Program-made: the position numbers and the translations under genes
From: Flavobacterium branchiarum
GTDB lineage: Bacteria > Bacteroidota > Bacteroidia > Flavobacteriales > Flavobacteriaceae
Direction: 5' to 3'
NCBI RefSeq assembly: GCF_030409845.1
Contig: NZ_JAUFQQ010000005.1
Span: forward strand, 1,240,001 to 1,304,000
DNA length: 64,000 bases
Notes under the pieces: generated by a model
The model's input: only the letters and a program-made list of their open reading frames with translations
Told to the model about the DNA's origin: nothing
Databases searched by the model: none
Shown: positions 55,441-64,000 of the stretch, piece by piece
How positions within the stretch are numbered: position 1 is the first letter of the stretch
How the letters are laid out: each line of letters starts with the position of its first letter

Positions 55441-57237
55441 TTAGTGATGAAGAACTTCTTCTCCTTCTTTCATTGGTACGTTTTGAGGTACAAAATCAAC
55501 GTCATAGTTTGGATTACTATAGTCATATGGCCAACGGTAAACGTGAGGAATTTCTCCTGGCCAGTTTCCGTGAATATGCTCAACTGGTGTAGTCCACTCT
55601 AATGTTGTAGATTTCCAAGGGTTTTGTACTGCTTTCTTACCGTAGAAAATACTACTAAAGAAGTTATACAAGAATACTAATTGGAAAGCTCCACCTACCA
55701 AAGCAAATACTGTTATTAGAACGTTTACGTTTTGTAAATCGTCAAATAAAGGAAAGCTTGTGTTTGTATAATAACGTCTTGGTAAACCAGCTAATCCAAT
55801 AAAGTGCATTGGGAAGAATACTCCATAAGCACAAACTGCTGTTACCCAAAAGTGAATATAACCTAGGTTTTTGTTTAACATTCTACCATACATTTTAGGG
55901 AACCAGTGGTAAATACCAGCGAACATTCCATAAAGTGCAGAGATACCCATTACTAAGTGAAAGTGAGCAATAACAAAGTAAGTATCGTGAACGTTAATAT
56001 CTAAAGTACTATCTCCTAAAATGATTCCTGTTAAACCTCCAGTAATGAAAGTAGAAACCATTCCGATAGAGAACAACATTGCAGGGTTGAATTGTAAGTT
56101 ACCTTTCCATAAAGTTGTAATCCAGTTGAATGCTTTTACAGCTGATGGAATAGCAATCAATAATGTTGTAAAAGTAAACACAGAACCTAAGAATGGATTC
56201 ATTCCTGAAACGAACATGTGGTGACCCCAAACGATTGTTGAAAGGAAAGCAATTGCTAAAACTGACATAATCATCGCTCTATATCCAAAAATTGGTTTAC
56301 GAGAATTCGTAGCCATAATTTCAGAAACAAGTCCCATTGCAGGTAAGATTACAATATATACCTCAGGGTGACCTAAGAACCAGAATAAATGTTCGAATAA
56401 AACTGGTGAACCTCCTTGGTAATGTAAAACTTCTCCAGCGATATAAATATCAGATAAGAAGAATGAAGTTCCAAAACTTCTATCAAAAATCAACAATAAT
56501 GCAGCTGATAATAATACTGGGAATGAAATAACTCCAATAATTGCAGTTACAAAAAATGTCCATATTGTTAAAGGTAATCTAGTCATAGACATCCCTTTTG
56601 TTCTTAAATTAATAACAGTAACGATATAATTTAAAGATCCCATTAAAGACGAAGCAATAAATATTGCCATAGATACCAACCATAATGTCATACCTGTTCC
56701 TGAACCAGGAATCGCTTGTGGTAAAGCACTTAATGGAGGATAAATCGTCCATCCTGAAGAAGCAGGTCCAGCTTCAACAAATAAAGAAGATAACATTATT
56801 ACTGCTGATAAGAAAAACAACCAATAAGATACCATATTCATAAATCCAGAAGCCATATCTCGTGCTCCAATTTGAAGTGGAATCAATAAGTTACTAAATG
56901 TACCACTCAGACCAGCTGTCAATACAAAGAATACCATGATTGTACCGTGAATGGTTACCAATGCAAGATAAACATCATTAGTCATTACACCATCTGGTGC
57001 AAATTTATCTCCTAATAAAACATTAAAAATTTTGAAAGACTCTTCAGGCCATGCTAATTGCATTCTAAAAAGCAAGGACATTGCAATACCAATAATCCCC
57101 ATAATAATACCAGTAATAAGGTATTGTTTGGCAATCATTTTGTGATCAATACTAAAGATATATTTAGTAATGAATGTGTCTTTATGGTGATGTTCGTGTT
57201 CGTGATCTTGTCCGTGATCGTGACCTTCTGCTGACAT
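55441..57237 (-). CDS. coxA: Cytochrome c oxidase subunit I
   Basis: 598 residues, about twelve or more membrane helices. Heme and CuB ligands are visible: HGTIMVFF (heme a His), GHPEVYI (His-Tyr crosslink motif), WGHHMF (CuB His pair) and [10 protein letters not shown] (heme His pair). It is the proton-pumping catalytic core that reduces O2. The N terminus is rich in His/Asp/Glu ([16 protein letters not shown]), an unusual possible metal-binding tail. It is the last gene of the act-cox operon, 31 bases after coxB. Confidence 0.97.
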   Translation of the reverse strand: MSAEGHDHGQDHEHEHHHKDTFITKYIFSIDHKMIAKQYLITGIIMGIIGIAMSLLFRMQLAWPEESFKIFNVLLGDKFAPDGVMTNDVYLALVTIHGTIMVFFVLTAGLSGTFSNLLIPLQIGARDMASGFMNMVSYWLFFLSAVIMLSSLFVEAGPASSGWTIYPPLSALPQAIPGSGTGMTLWLVSMAIFIASSLMGSLNYIVTVINLRTKGMSMTRLPLTIWTFFVTAIIGVISFPVLLSAALLLIFDRSFGTSFFLSDIYIAGEVLHYQGGSPVLFEHLFWFLGHPEVYIVILPAMGLVSEIMATNSRKPIFGYRAMIMSVLAIAFLSTIVWGHHMFVSGMNPFLGSVFTFTTLLIAIPSAVKAFNWITTLWKGNLQFNPAMLFSIGMVSTFITGGLTGIILGDSTLDINVHDTYFVIAHFHLVMGISALYGMFAGIYHWFPKMYGRMLNKNLGYIHFWVTAVCAYGVFFPMHFIGLAGLPRRYYTNTSFPLFDDLQNVNVLITVFALVGGAFQLVFLYNFFSSIFYGKKAVQNPWKSTTLEWTTPVEHIHGNWPGEIPHVYRWPYDYSNPNYDVDFVPQNVPMKEGEEVLHH

Positions 57238-57268
57238 ATGTGTATACTTTAAATTTCTTAAATAAATA

Positions 57269-58432
57269 TTATTTCATAGCTACTTTAGGAGCTTCTACTT
57301 TAGCAGTAGTATCTACTTTAGTCGTATCAGCAGTTCCTGCTGCACCTTCTGTTGGAGCTGGAGCTACTGCTGCTTTAATATCCTGAGCTAATGTAGCTTT
57401 TTCGCTTAACCATTTTTTATAATCTTCTGGAGTATCAACTACAATTTTCATTTGCATGTTGTAGTGTGATGTTCCACATATTTTATTACAAAGTAACAAA
57501 TAATCAAAAGTATAAGGATCTAAAGCTGTTTCTCCTTTTGCTACTAAATCAACACTTTTCTTAGAACGAATTGAATTAATATGAGCAACTTTTTCTACCA
57601 TATATGGTAACTCTCTATATTCTGAAGTAGTATAAACTGGTGTGAAAGCAAATTCAGTTACCATACCAGGAACACAGTTCATCTGAGCTCTAAAGTGAGG
57701 CATGTAAGCAGAGTGCAATACATCTTGAGAACGCATTTTAAAATGCACTTTCTTTCCTTTTGGAATATGTAATTCTGAAACTACAATATCATCTTGTGAA
57801 TAAGGATCAGACATATCAACACCTAAAGTGTTAACACCTTCTATTAATCTTACATTCGCTTTTCCTAAAACATTATCTGGTCCAGCATATCTAGCTGTCC
57901 ATTTAAACTGTTGAGCGTATAATTCGATAACAATTGTATCTTCATCTTCATCAACAAACATAATGTTATTCCAAGCATATAATCCATAAAGAATTAATCC
58001 TGCTAAAACAACAGCTGGGATTACACTCCAAAGAGCTTCTAATCTATTATTATCTGCAAAATATAATGCTTTTTTATCTTTATCACCTTTATATTTAAAA
58101 GAAAAATAATAAAGTAAACCTTGAGTAATAAATTGAACTACAAAAATTAAAACCCAAGTAATGTTCATAAGGCTATCAACCAAACTACCATGCTCTGAAG
58201 CTGGTGTGTGTAATACTAGTGGTCCCCATTTTATAACACCATATATAGTAAATATATATATGAAAGCTAAAAATCCGAACATCAAATACCCTTGAACATT
58301 ATTATCGTTATCAGATGCAACCTGAGAATCGTCCGAATTTGCACCTACCTGAGTAAGATCAAATATCTTGGTCAATTGCCATAATGATACAGCTAATAAA
58401 ACTAAAACTATAATTACCAACAAACTTGTCAT
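57269..58432 (-). CDS. coxB: Cytochrome c oxidase subunit II
   Basis: 387 residues. The CuA domain carries VLHSAYMPHF and CNKICGTSHYNM (CxxxC..H..M), so it receives electrons from cytochrome c or ActE. Unlike the usual two-helix subunit II, it has extra N-terminal membrane segments (about 1-22, 47-72, 85-110, 130-155) and a C-terminal Ala/Pro/Thr-rich tail of about 35 residues. No heme c motif, so it is not a caa3-type subunit II. It lies between actF and coxA. Confidence 0.95.
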   Translation of the reverse strand: MTSLLVIIVLVLLAVSLWQLTKIFDLTQVGANSDDSQVASDNDNNVQGYLMFGFLAFIYIFTIYGVIKWGPLVLHTPASEHGSLVDSLMNITWVLIFVVQFITQGLLYYFSFKYKGDKDKKALYFADNNRLEALWSVIPAVVLAGLILYGLYAWNNIMFVDEDEDTIVIELYAQQFKWTARYAGPDNVLGKANVRLIEGVNTLGVDMSDPYSQDDIVVSELHIPKGKKVHFKMRSQDVLHSAYMPHFRAQMNCVPGMVTEFAFTPVYTTSEYRELPYMVEKVAHINSIRSKKSVDLVAKGETALDPYTFDYLLLCNKICGTSHYNMQMKIVVDTPEDYKKWLSEKATLAQDIKAAVAPAPTEGAAGTADTTKVDTTAKVEAPKVAMK

Positions 58433-58451
58433 CTGTTTATTTCTTTAAATA

Positions 58452-59858
58452 TTAATAATGAAAATGTTTACTTTCTTCTATAAATGGATTTCTTTTTGGT
58501 AACAAAGGAGCTTTAGTTAATGCAGTGAACACTACAAAAATAAACAAACCTAAGAAGAAAAGTACTGATGCAATTTCTGGAACACCAATAAACCATCTAT
58601 CACCTACCGTACCAGGCATAATCATATTAAAGAAATCAAGATAATGTCCTAATAAAATTACAACTCCTGCCATAACAATAACCCAACTCATTCTCTTGAA
58701 ATCTGTATTGATTAAAATCAATAATGGGAAAAGGAAATTCATAACAACCGCTCCAAAGAAAGGAAGATTATATAGTTGTATTCTTGTTACAAAATAAGTT
58801 ACCTCTTCAGGTATATTAGCATACCATATTAACATGAATTGTGAGAACCATAAATAAGTCCAAAAAACGCTAATACCGAACATAAATTTAGCTAAATCAT
58901 GAATATGACTTGTATTTACGAACTCTAAATATCCTTTAGATTTTAAGTATACAGTTACTAATGCAATTGTAGTAATACCACTAACAAAGAAACTAGCAAA
59001 TACGTACCATCCAAACAAAGTACTATACCAGTGTGGATCAATAGACATAATCCAATCCCAAGACATAATAGACTCAGAAACGATAAAGAATACTAAAAAT
59101 CCTGCAGTTAATTTGAAATTCTTTTTATAATTTAAATCGTCATTAGCTTCATCTTGAGCAAGACAATTTTTTCTTGTATAATAGTTATACAAATTCCATC
59201 CTATTAAAAATATAGCAGCTCTAATAATCCAGAAAGGAAAGTTTAAATAACCCGCTTTATTTGCAATAATTGCATCATAATTAGGGCTATTAGGATCTGT
59301 TACTCCCTCTCCCATCCATACAAATATATGGTTAAAGTGAAGTCCACAAAGTACTAGGATTACAAAAAACACAGCAGAACCTACAGGTAAATAAGCAGTT
59401 ATACCTTGCATAACTCTAAATAATACTGGAGACCACCCTGCTTGTGCAACGATTTGGATAGCATAAAAAGCTAAAACTCCCATAGAAAGTAGCAAAAAGA
59501 AGATACTTGCAACATATAATGCTGACCATGGTTTGTTTTGCAATTGGTGCAAAACATGATTTAAATGCTTGTTATGCTCGTCAGCTGCACTAACTTGAGC
59601 GTGTTCTTTTTTTCCTTCAGCATGTGCTTCATGAGCTGCTTCAGCAGTATCATGAGAAGCTACAGCATGTGTATCATGAGTAGACTCAGCAGTAGCATGA
59701 GTTGCTTCACCGTGACCCCCATGAGATTCAGCAGCTAGAATTTTTTCAACTTCTTGAATATCTTTAGGTGCATTTAAAAAACCATACCCTATACCCAAAA
59801 GACCTAAGGCCATTAAGATGAAAGAAAAAGTTTTTAATTTACTTGAAAATGTATACAT
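58452..59858 (-). CDS. actF: Alternative complex III subunit ActF (quinone-binding NrfD-like)
   Basis: 468 residues from the ATG at 59858; about ten membrane helices in the ActC/ActF pattern. After the first helix comes a loop with 13 His between residues 46 and 104 (SHGGHGEATHATAESTHDTH and onward), then the conserved core. In alternative complex III, ActF and ActC form the membrane part where quinol is oxidised. The TTG at 59885 would add nine residues before the natural MYTFSSKLKTF start and was rejected. It follows actE by 30 bases. Confidence 0.92.
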   Translation of the reverse strand: MYTFSSKLKTFSFILMALGLLGIGYGFLNAPKDIQEVEKILAAESHGGHGEATHATAESTHDTHAVASHDTAEAAHEAHAEGKKEHAQVSAADEHNKHLNHVLHQLQNKPWSALYVASIFFLLLSMGVLAFYAIQIVAQAGWSPVLFRVMQGITAYLPVGSAVFFVILVLCGLHFNHIFVWMGEGVTDPNSPNYDAIIANKAGYLNFPFWIIRAAIFLIGWNLYNYYTRKNCLAQDEANDDLNYKKNFKLTAGFLVFFIVSESIMSWDWIMSIDPHWYSTLFGWYVFASFFVSGITTIALVTVYLKSKGYLEFVNTSHIHDLAKFMFGISVFWTYLWFSQFMLIWYANIPEEVTYFVTRIQLYNLPFFGAVVMNFLFPLLILINTDFKRMSWVIVMAGVVILLGHYLDFFNMIMPGTVGDRWFIGVPEIASVLFFLGLFIFVVFTALTKAPLLPKRNPFIEESKHFHY

Positions 59859-59888
59859 ATCTAATACGATCAGTTTGTTCAACAATTA

Positions 59889-60434
59889 TTATAATTGGCT
59901 TTTTAGTTTTAGAACATAGTCAGCAACTAACCAACGTTCGTGAGTACTTAATTGATTTGCATGAGAACCCATTGCATTTAATCCGTAAGTCTCAACATGA
60001 AAAATACTTCCTTCAGTGATTTCTCTATCTTTATAACTAGGAACTCCAAGAAATTTTTCTCTTTCTACCAATTTACCTTTTCCATTTCCAGTTGCACCAT
60101 GACAACTAATACAATAGATATCGTAAAGTTCTTTTCCTTTTTCAGAATTTCTATCTAAAGAATCTAATGGAGATTTTAAGTTAGCTTTCGCCAATTCATA
60201 ACCTGCTGTAGAATTCTCATATTCATAAGGTTCAAAACCTCTATTTATTGCTCCTTTTGCTGGAAGTTGACCTTCCTCTCCTCCTTTAAAAATACTTGCT
60301 TCTGCATATGGTTCATACGCTAAAGACTCATACATATTAGGGAAGTACTGATAGTTTGGTGCCGAAGTATTGTGGCATGATGAAACTAAAATAGTTATAC
60401 CAACTAAAAGTGTTATTTTATATATACCTTTCAT
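59889..60434 (-). CDS. actE: Alternative complex III subunit ActE (monoheme cytochrome c lipoprotein)
   Basis: 181 residues: lipobox ILVSSC (Cys20), one heme c site CISCH (Cys108, Cys111, His112) and a likely distal Met in LNAMGSH. It passes electrons out of the complex toward the oxidase. It lies 8 bases downstream of actD. Confidence 0.95.
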   Translation of the reverse strand: MKGIYKITLLVGITILVSSCHNTSAPNYQYFPNMYESLAYEPYAEASIFKGGEEGQLPAKGAINRGFEPYEYENSTAGYELAKANLKSPLDSLDRNSEKGKELYDIYCISCHGATGNGKGKLVEREKFLGVPSYKDREITEGSIFHVETYGLNAMGSHANQLSTHERWLVADYVLKLKSQL

Positions 60435-60442
60435 AGCTACAA

Positions 60443-60967
60443 TTAATTCTTTTCTATTACTTTAACTTCTACAGCTCCCGTGTTTTGGAAGAAAGAAACT
60501 AATTCTTCTTCGTTGTTATTAACAGCAACTTCCATTAAGAAATGGTCATCAGTTGTTCTAACATCCGGGTTTTCTGCTTCTTTGAATGGCCATAATCTAC
60601 TTCTCATATAAAAAGTGATAACCATTAAGTGGGCTGCGAAAAACACAGTCATTTCAAACATAATCGGCACGAATGCTGGCATGTTTTGGATGAAACTGAA
60701 ACTTGGTTTTCCACCAATGTCTTGAGGCCAGTCATGAATCATAATATAACTCATCATCACAGTCGCAACAGTGATACCAACACATCCATATAAGAAAGCA
60801 CATATTGCTAATCTTGTCGGCGCTAAGCCCATTGCTTTATCCAATCCGTGTACCGGAAATGGAGTAAATACCTCTTCAATATGATGATGTGCAGCTCTAG
60901 TTTTCTTTACAGCATCCATCAAAATATCATCGTCATTATAAATGGCGTATATAACTTTATTACTCAT
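60443..60967 (-). CDS. actD: Alternative complex III subunit ActD (DUF3341)
   Basis: 174 residues: an N-terminal soluble part with the metal-site-like AAHHHIEEVFTPFPVHGLD, two membrane helices (about 55-77, 95-120) and a C-terminal soluble tail; this is the DUF3341/ActD pattern. It is a structural subunit of the quinol:cytochrome c/HiPIP oxidoreductase. It overlaps the end of actC by 8 bases. Confidence 0.94.
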   Translation of the reverse strand: MSNKVIYAIYNDDDILMDAVKKTRAAHHHIEEVFTPFPVHGLDKAMGLAPTRLAICAFLYGCVGITVATVMMSYIMIHDWPQDIGGKPSFSFIQNMPAFVPIMFEMTVFFAAHLMVITFYMRSRLWPFKEAENPDVRTTDDHFLMEVAVNNNEEELVSFFQNTGAVEVKVIEKN

Positions 60968-62360
60968 GATGTGAATCTTTATTTGCTCTTTCTCTTATGT
61001 AATTATCTCCTGTTCCTTTCAAAATGGTTTTCACCTCTGCCTGAGCAATAACTGGGAATGTTCTAGAGTAAAGTAAAAACAATACAAAGAAGAAACCAAT
61101 TGTTCCGATGAAAATCCCAATATCAACAAATGTTGGTGAGAACATTGTCCAAGAAGATGGAAGATAATCTCTATGTAAAGAAGTAACAATAATTACGAAT
61201 CTTTCAAACCACATTCCGATATTTACTACAATCGAAATAATAAATGAGAACATGATACTTGTTCTTAATTTCTTAAACCACATGAATTGCGGAGAGAAAA
61301 CGTTACAAGTCATCATTGACCAATATGCCCACCAGTAAGGTCCAGTAGCTCTATTCAAGAATGCATATTGCTCGTATTCTACTCCTGAGTACCAAGCTAC
61401 GAATAACTCAGTAATATATGCAACACCTACGATAGAACCCGTAATCATAATTACGATATTCATTAATTCAATATGTTGAACTGTAATATAAGCCTCAAGG
61501 TTAGAAACTTTTCTCATGATGATCAACAATGTATTTACCATTGCAAATCCTGAGAAAACCGCTCCTGCAACGAAGTAAGGAGGGAAAATTGTTGTGTGCC
61601 ATCCTGGAATTACAGATGTTGCAAAGTCCATAGATACAATAGTATGCACAGAAAGTACAAGTGGAGTAGCTAAACCTGCAAGTACTAAAGAAACTTCTTC
61701 AAAACGTTGCCAGTCTTTTGCTCTACCGCTCCATCCAAAACTTAGGATAGAATAAACTCTTTTATTAAAAGGTGTTATAGCTCTATCACGTAGCATTGCA
61801 AAATCAGGTAATAAACCAGTCCACCAGAAAACTAATGATACAGAAAGATACGTAGAGATGGCAAAAACGTCCCAAAGTAATGGTGAGTTAAAGTTTACCC
61901 ATAATGAACCAAATTGATTTGGTATAGGCAATACCCAGTATGCTAACCATGGACGACCCATGTGAATGATTGGAAATAAACCTGCTTGTACAACAGAGAA
62001 AATTGTCATTGCTTCGGCAGAACGGTTAATTGCCATTCTCCATCGTTGACGGAAAAGCAATAATACTGCTGAAATCAAAGTTCCGGCGTGACCAATACCT
62101 ACCCACCAAACAAAGTTTGTGATATCCCAAGCCCAACCAACTGTTTTATTTAATCCCCAAGTTCCGATACCTGTAGATACGGTGTAAAATATACAACCTA
62201 ATCCCCAAAGGAAAGCTGTTAATGCGATTGAAAATACAATCCACCAATGTTTATTTGCCTTACCTTCAACAGGCGCAGCTACATCTACAGTTACATCGTG
62301 ATAAGATTTATCACCTATAACTAAAGGTTTTCTAATGGGTGCTTCGTAGTGAGACGACAT
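60960..62360 (-). CDS. actC: Alternative complex III subunit ActC (NrfD-like)
   Basis: 466 residues, about ten membrane helices of the NrfD/PsrC fold with WWVGIGHAGTLISAVLLLFRQ and PNQFGSLWVNFNSPLLWD. It is the main quinol-binding membrane subunit. It lies 38 bases downstream of actB and overlaps actD. Confidence 0.95.
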   Translation of the reverse strand: MSSHYEAPIRKPLVIGDKSYHDVTVDVAAPVEGKANKHWWIVFSIALTAFLWGLGCIFYTVSTGIGTWGLNKTVGWAWDITNFVWWVGIGHAGTLISAVLLLFRQRWRMAINRSAEAMTIFSVVQAGLFPIIHMGRPWLAYWVLPIPNQFGSLWVNFNSPLLWDVFAISTYLSVSLVFWWTGLLPDFAMLRDRAITPFNKRVYSILSFGWSGRAKDWQRFEEVSLVLAGLATPLVLSVHTIVSMDFATSVIPGWHTTIFPPYFVAGAVFSGFAMVNTLLIIMRKVSNLEAYITVQHIELMNIVIMITGSIVGVAYITELFVAWYSGVEYEQYAFLNRATGPYWWAYWSMMTCNVFSPQFMWFKKLRTSIMFSFIISIVVNIGMWFERFVIIVTSLHRDYLPSSWTMFSPTFVDIGIFIGTIGFFFVLFLLYSRTFPVIAQAEVKTILKGTGDNYIRERANKDSHHE

Positions 62361-62398
62361 AATCCTTTATATTGTTTCTTAATTAATAATTTTTTGTA

Positions 62399-64000
62399 CT
62401 AAGTATTTCTAACTTTAACGTGATAAATCACATTAGGTTTTGTTCCGACATGCTCCAATAAATGATACATTCTATCATCAGCAGCTAATTTAGTCACTTG
62501 ACTATCTTTATCATTTACATCACCAAATATCATTGCTCCAGATGAACAAGCGTTAGAACAAGCTGTTTGGAATTCACCATCAACTATTGATCTACCTTCA
62601 TTCTTAGCTTTTAATATTGTAGCTTGTGTCATTTGAATACACATAGAACATTTCTCCATAACTCCACGAGAACGAACGTTTACGTCTGGATTTAATACCA
62701 TACGTCCTAAATCGTCATTCATGTGATAATCGAATTCACTGTTTTTGTTATACAAGAACCAGTTGAAACGACGTACTTTGTACGGACAGTTATTAGCACA
62801 GTAACGAGTACCAACACATCTGTTGTAAGCCATTTGGTTTTGTCCTTGACGACCGTGTGAAGTTGCTGCAACTGGGCAAACAGTTTCACAAGGAGCGTGA
62901 TTACAATGCTGACACATTACTGGTTGGAAAGAAACTTGTGGATTATCTCCCGCTTTTTCCATTTCGTTAAATGTAGACAATGAACTTGACAATCCCGCAA
63001 TATTATCTTTTCTTTCGTTATCTCCTGCAAAAGTACTTTCTGATGAGTAATATCTATCGATACGCAACCAGTGCATATCACGACTTCTTCTTACTTCAGA
63101 TTTACCAACAACTGGTACATTGTTTTCAGCGTGACAAGCTATAACACAAGCCCCACATCCAGTACATGCATTTAAGTCAATTGAAAGATTAAAGTGATGT
63201 CCTGTTGAACGGTCAAATGAATCCCATAAATCTACAGATGTAGCATTTACTTCATTGTGATCCAAAGATACTTTTGGTTGTTCGTTCCAAAATTCAGCAT
63301 CTTTAGTATTGAATATTTCAAGAGAGGTTTCTTTAATAATATCTCCTCTTCCCATTAATGTTTTTTGACCTTGTACACAAGCAAACTCATGTTCACCGCT
63401 AGCTTTTGCAAGTTTCACAGATTGTATGTCATTAAAACCTTTATATAAAGAGTAAGCATTTAAACCTACAATCATTTCTTCTTTTAGAGCCGCTTTACGT
63501 CCATAACCTAAAGCTAGTCCAATTGTACCTACTGCTTGTCCAGGTTGAACAATAACTGGTACATTTTCAAGCTTAAGTCCATCAGCAGTAGTAATAGTAG
63601 CATAACTTCCGTTTAATCCACCATTAGCAACAATTTCGTTACTCATGTCCAATGCCTTAGCATCTGCATTAGAAACAGTCACATAGTTATCCCAAGAAAC
63701 TCTTGTGATTGGATCAGGAAACTCTTGTAACCAAGGGTTGTTTGCTTGTTGCCCATCACCCATTCCAGTTTTAGTATACAATACTAATTCGAAATCACCT
63801 AAAGCTTTTGATTGTGATACAGCATTTGCAGCCGCACTATAGTCAACAGAACCTGCAGAAAGAGCCGTAGAGCTTCCAACAAAAATTCCATCGTGTAATA
63901 CTTTATTCCAACTAGAACCAGCAATTATCCCAGAAGCATTTGCTTTGATATAATCATAAAAAGTTCCAGAAGCTCCTGTTAGAGATAATAAAACATCTTG
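62399..64000 (-). CDS. actB: Alternative complex III subunit ActB (molybdopterin-like and Fe-S subunit), partial, with apparent frameshift
   Basis: C-terminal part of a protein normally near 1000 residues. The visible part includes the end of the molybdopterin-oxidoreductase-like domain and the ferredoxin domain with four cluster motifs: CTGCGACVIACH, CQHCNHAPCETVCP, CVGTRYCANNCPY and EKCSMCIQM. The frame ending at 62399 continues upstream past the first start-like TTG (63781) to about 63959. Further upstream the homologous sequence (DVLLSLTGASGTF) is in another frame, because an A6 run (63957-63962 region) seems one base too long; the first frame meets a TAA at 63980-63982. The gene runs off the window, and a sequencing error is the simplest cause. 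Confidence 0.9.
   Translation of the reverse strand, partial: QDVLLSLTGASGTFYDYIKANASGIIAGSSWNKVLHDGIFVGSSTALSAGSVDYSAAANAVSQSKALGDFELVLYTKTGMGDGQQANNPWLQEFPDPITRVSWDNYVTVSNADAKALDMSNEIVANGGLNGSYATITTADGLKLENVPVIVQPGQAVGTIGLALGYGRKAALKEEMIVGLNAYSLYKGFNDIQSVKLAKASGEHEFACVQGQKTLMGRGDIIKETSLEIFNTKDAEFWNEQPKVSLDHNEVNATSVDLWDSFDRSTGHHFNLSIDLNACTGCGACVIACHAENNVPVVGKSEVRRSRDMHWLRIDRYYSSESTFAGDNERKDNIAGLSSSLSTFNEMEKAGDNPQVSFQPVMCQHCNHAPCETVCPVAATSHGRQGQNQMAYNRCVGTRYCANNCPYKVRRFNWFLYNKNSEFDYHMNDDLGRMVLNPDVNVRSRGVMEKCSMCIQMTQATILKAKNEGRSIVDGEFQTACSNACSSGAMIFGDVNDKDSQVTKLAADDRMYHLLEHVGTKPNVIYHVKVRNT

Noticed and set aside
57269..58432. caa3-type subunit II with fused cytochrome c
   Set aside because: No CxxCH motif occurs; the C-terminal extension is a low-complexity Ala/Pro/Thr tail.
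62399..63781. ActB beginning at TTG 63781
   Set aside because: Coding sequence typical of ActB continues upstream in the same frame to about 63959, so this is not the true start.

Overview
The window looks like chromosome of a Flavobacterium or close relative (Bacteroidota). It is AT-rich, lacks Shine-Dalgarno sequences in front of most genes, and shows Bacteroidota-type -7 promoter boxes (TAnnTTTG). It carries hallmark flavobacterial systems: type IX secretion/gliding (SprA, two PorP/SprF-type proteins, a type B C-terminal sorting domain), alternative complex III, and a MaeB malic enzyme. I saw no tRNA, rRNA, CRISPR array, insertion sequence or prophage.

Layout. 1-5519 (mostly +): end of an OmpH/Skp gene, murI, a gamma-carbonic anhydrase and a PorP/SprF-like protein (both -), an Nfu-type Fe-S scaffold, a 22-residue-repeat helical protein and an MscS channel. 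5529-13465 (-): tsaB, then a six-gene tripartite efflux operon (ATPase, two MacB-type permeases, adaptor, TolC, second adaptor). 13634-15043 (+): a DUF4403 lipoprotein. 15051-20157 (-): cytochrome oxidase assembly and small-subunit genes (heme O synthase, two subunit III proteins, subunit IV, a thioredoxin-fold-like protein, SCO, DUF420, a small CxxC protein). 20351-21424: a decayed gene next to deoC. 21594-32641 (-): maeB, ruvA, sprA, gcvH and a VanZ-like gene. 32801-36342 (-): a CBS protein, a PorE-like OmpA protein and a second PorP/SprF protein.

36404-52729 (-) is one 5441-residue gene for a giant secreted adhesin. It has 33 nearly identical 98-residue repeats plus a five-copy 79-residue array, and ends in a gliding-motility-associated (type B) C-terminal domain. 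With its downstream PorP/SprF and PorE-like neighbours it forms an apparent secretion/attachment cassette comparable to the sprB-sprF locus. Variant sites in the repeats show that multi-copy blocks were duplicated.

53303-64000 (-): queG, a conserved structured RNA-like element, ruvB, then the respiratory operon actB-actC-actD-actE-actF-coxB-coxA. Electrons would pass from quinol through alternative complex III to the oxidase, whose assembly factors and remaining subunits lie at 15-20 kb. actB runs off the window edge and shows an apparent single-base frameshift at a homopolymer near 63960.

Several genes whose longest reading frame opens with TTG have been given later starts, because the TTG falls inside a promoter box or terminator, or because a later ATG begins a proper signal peptide.
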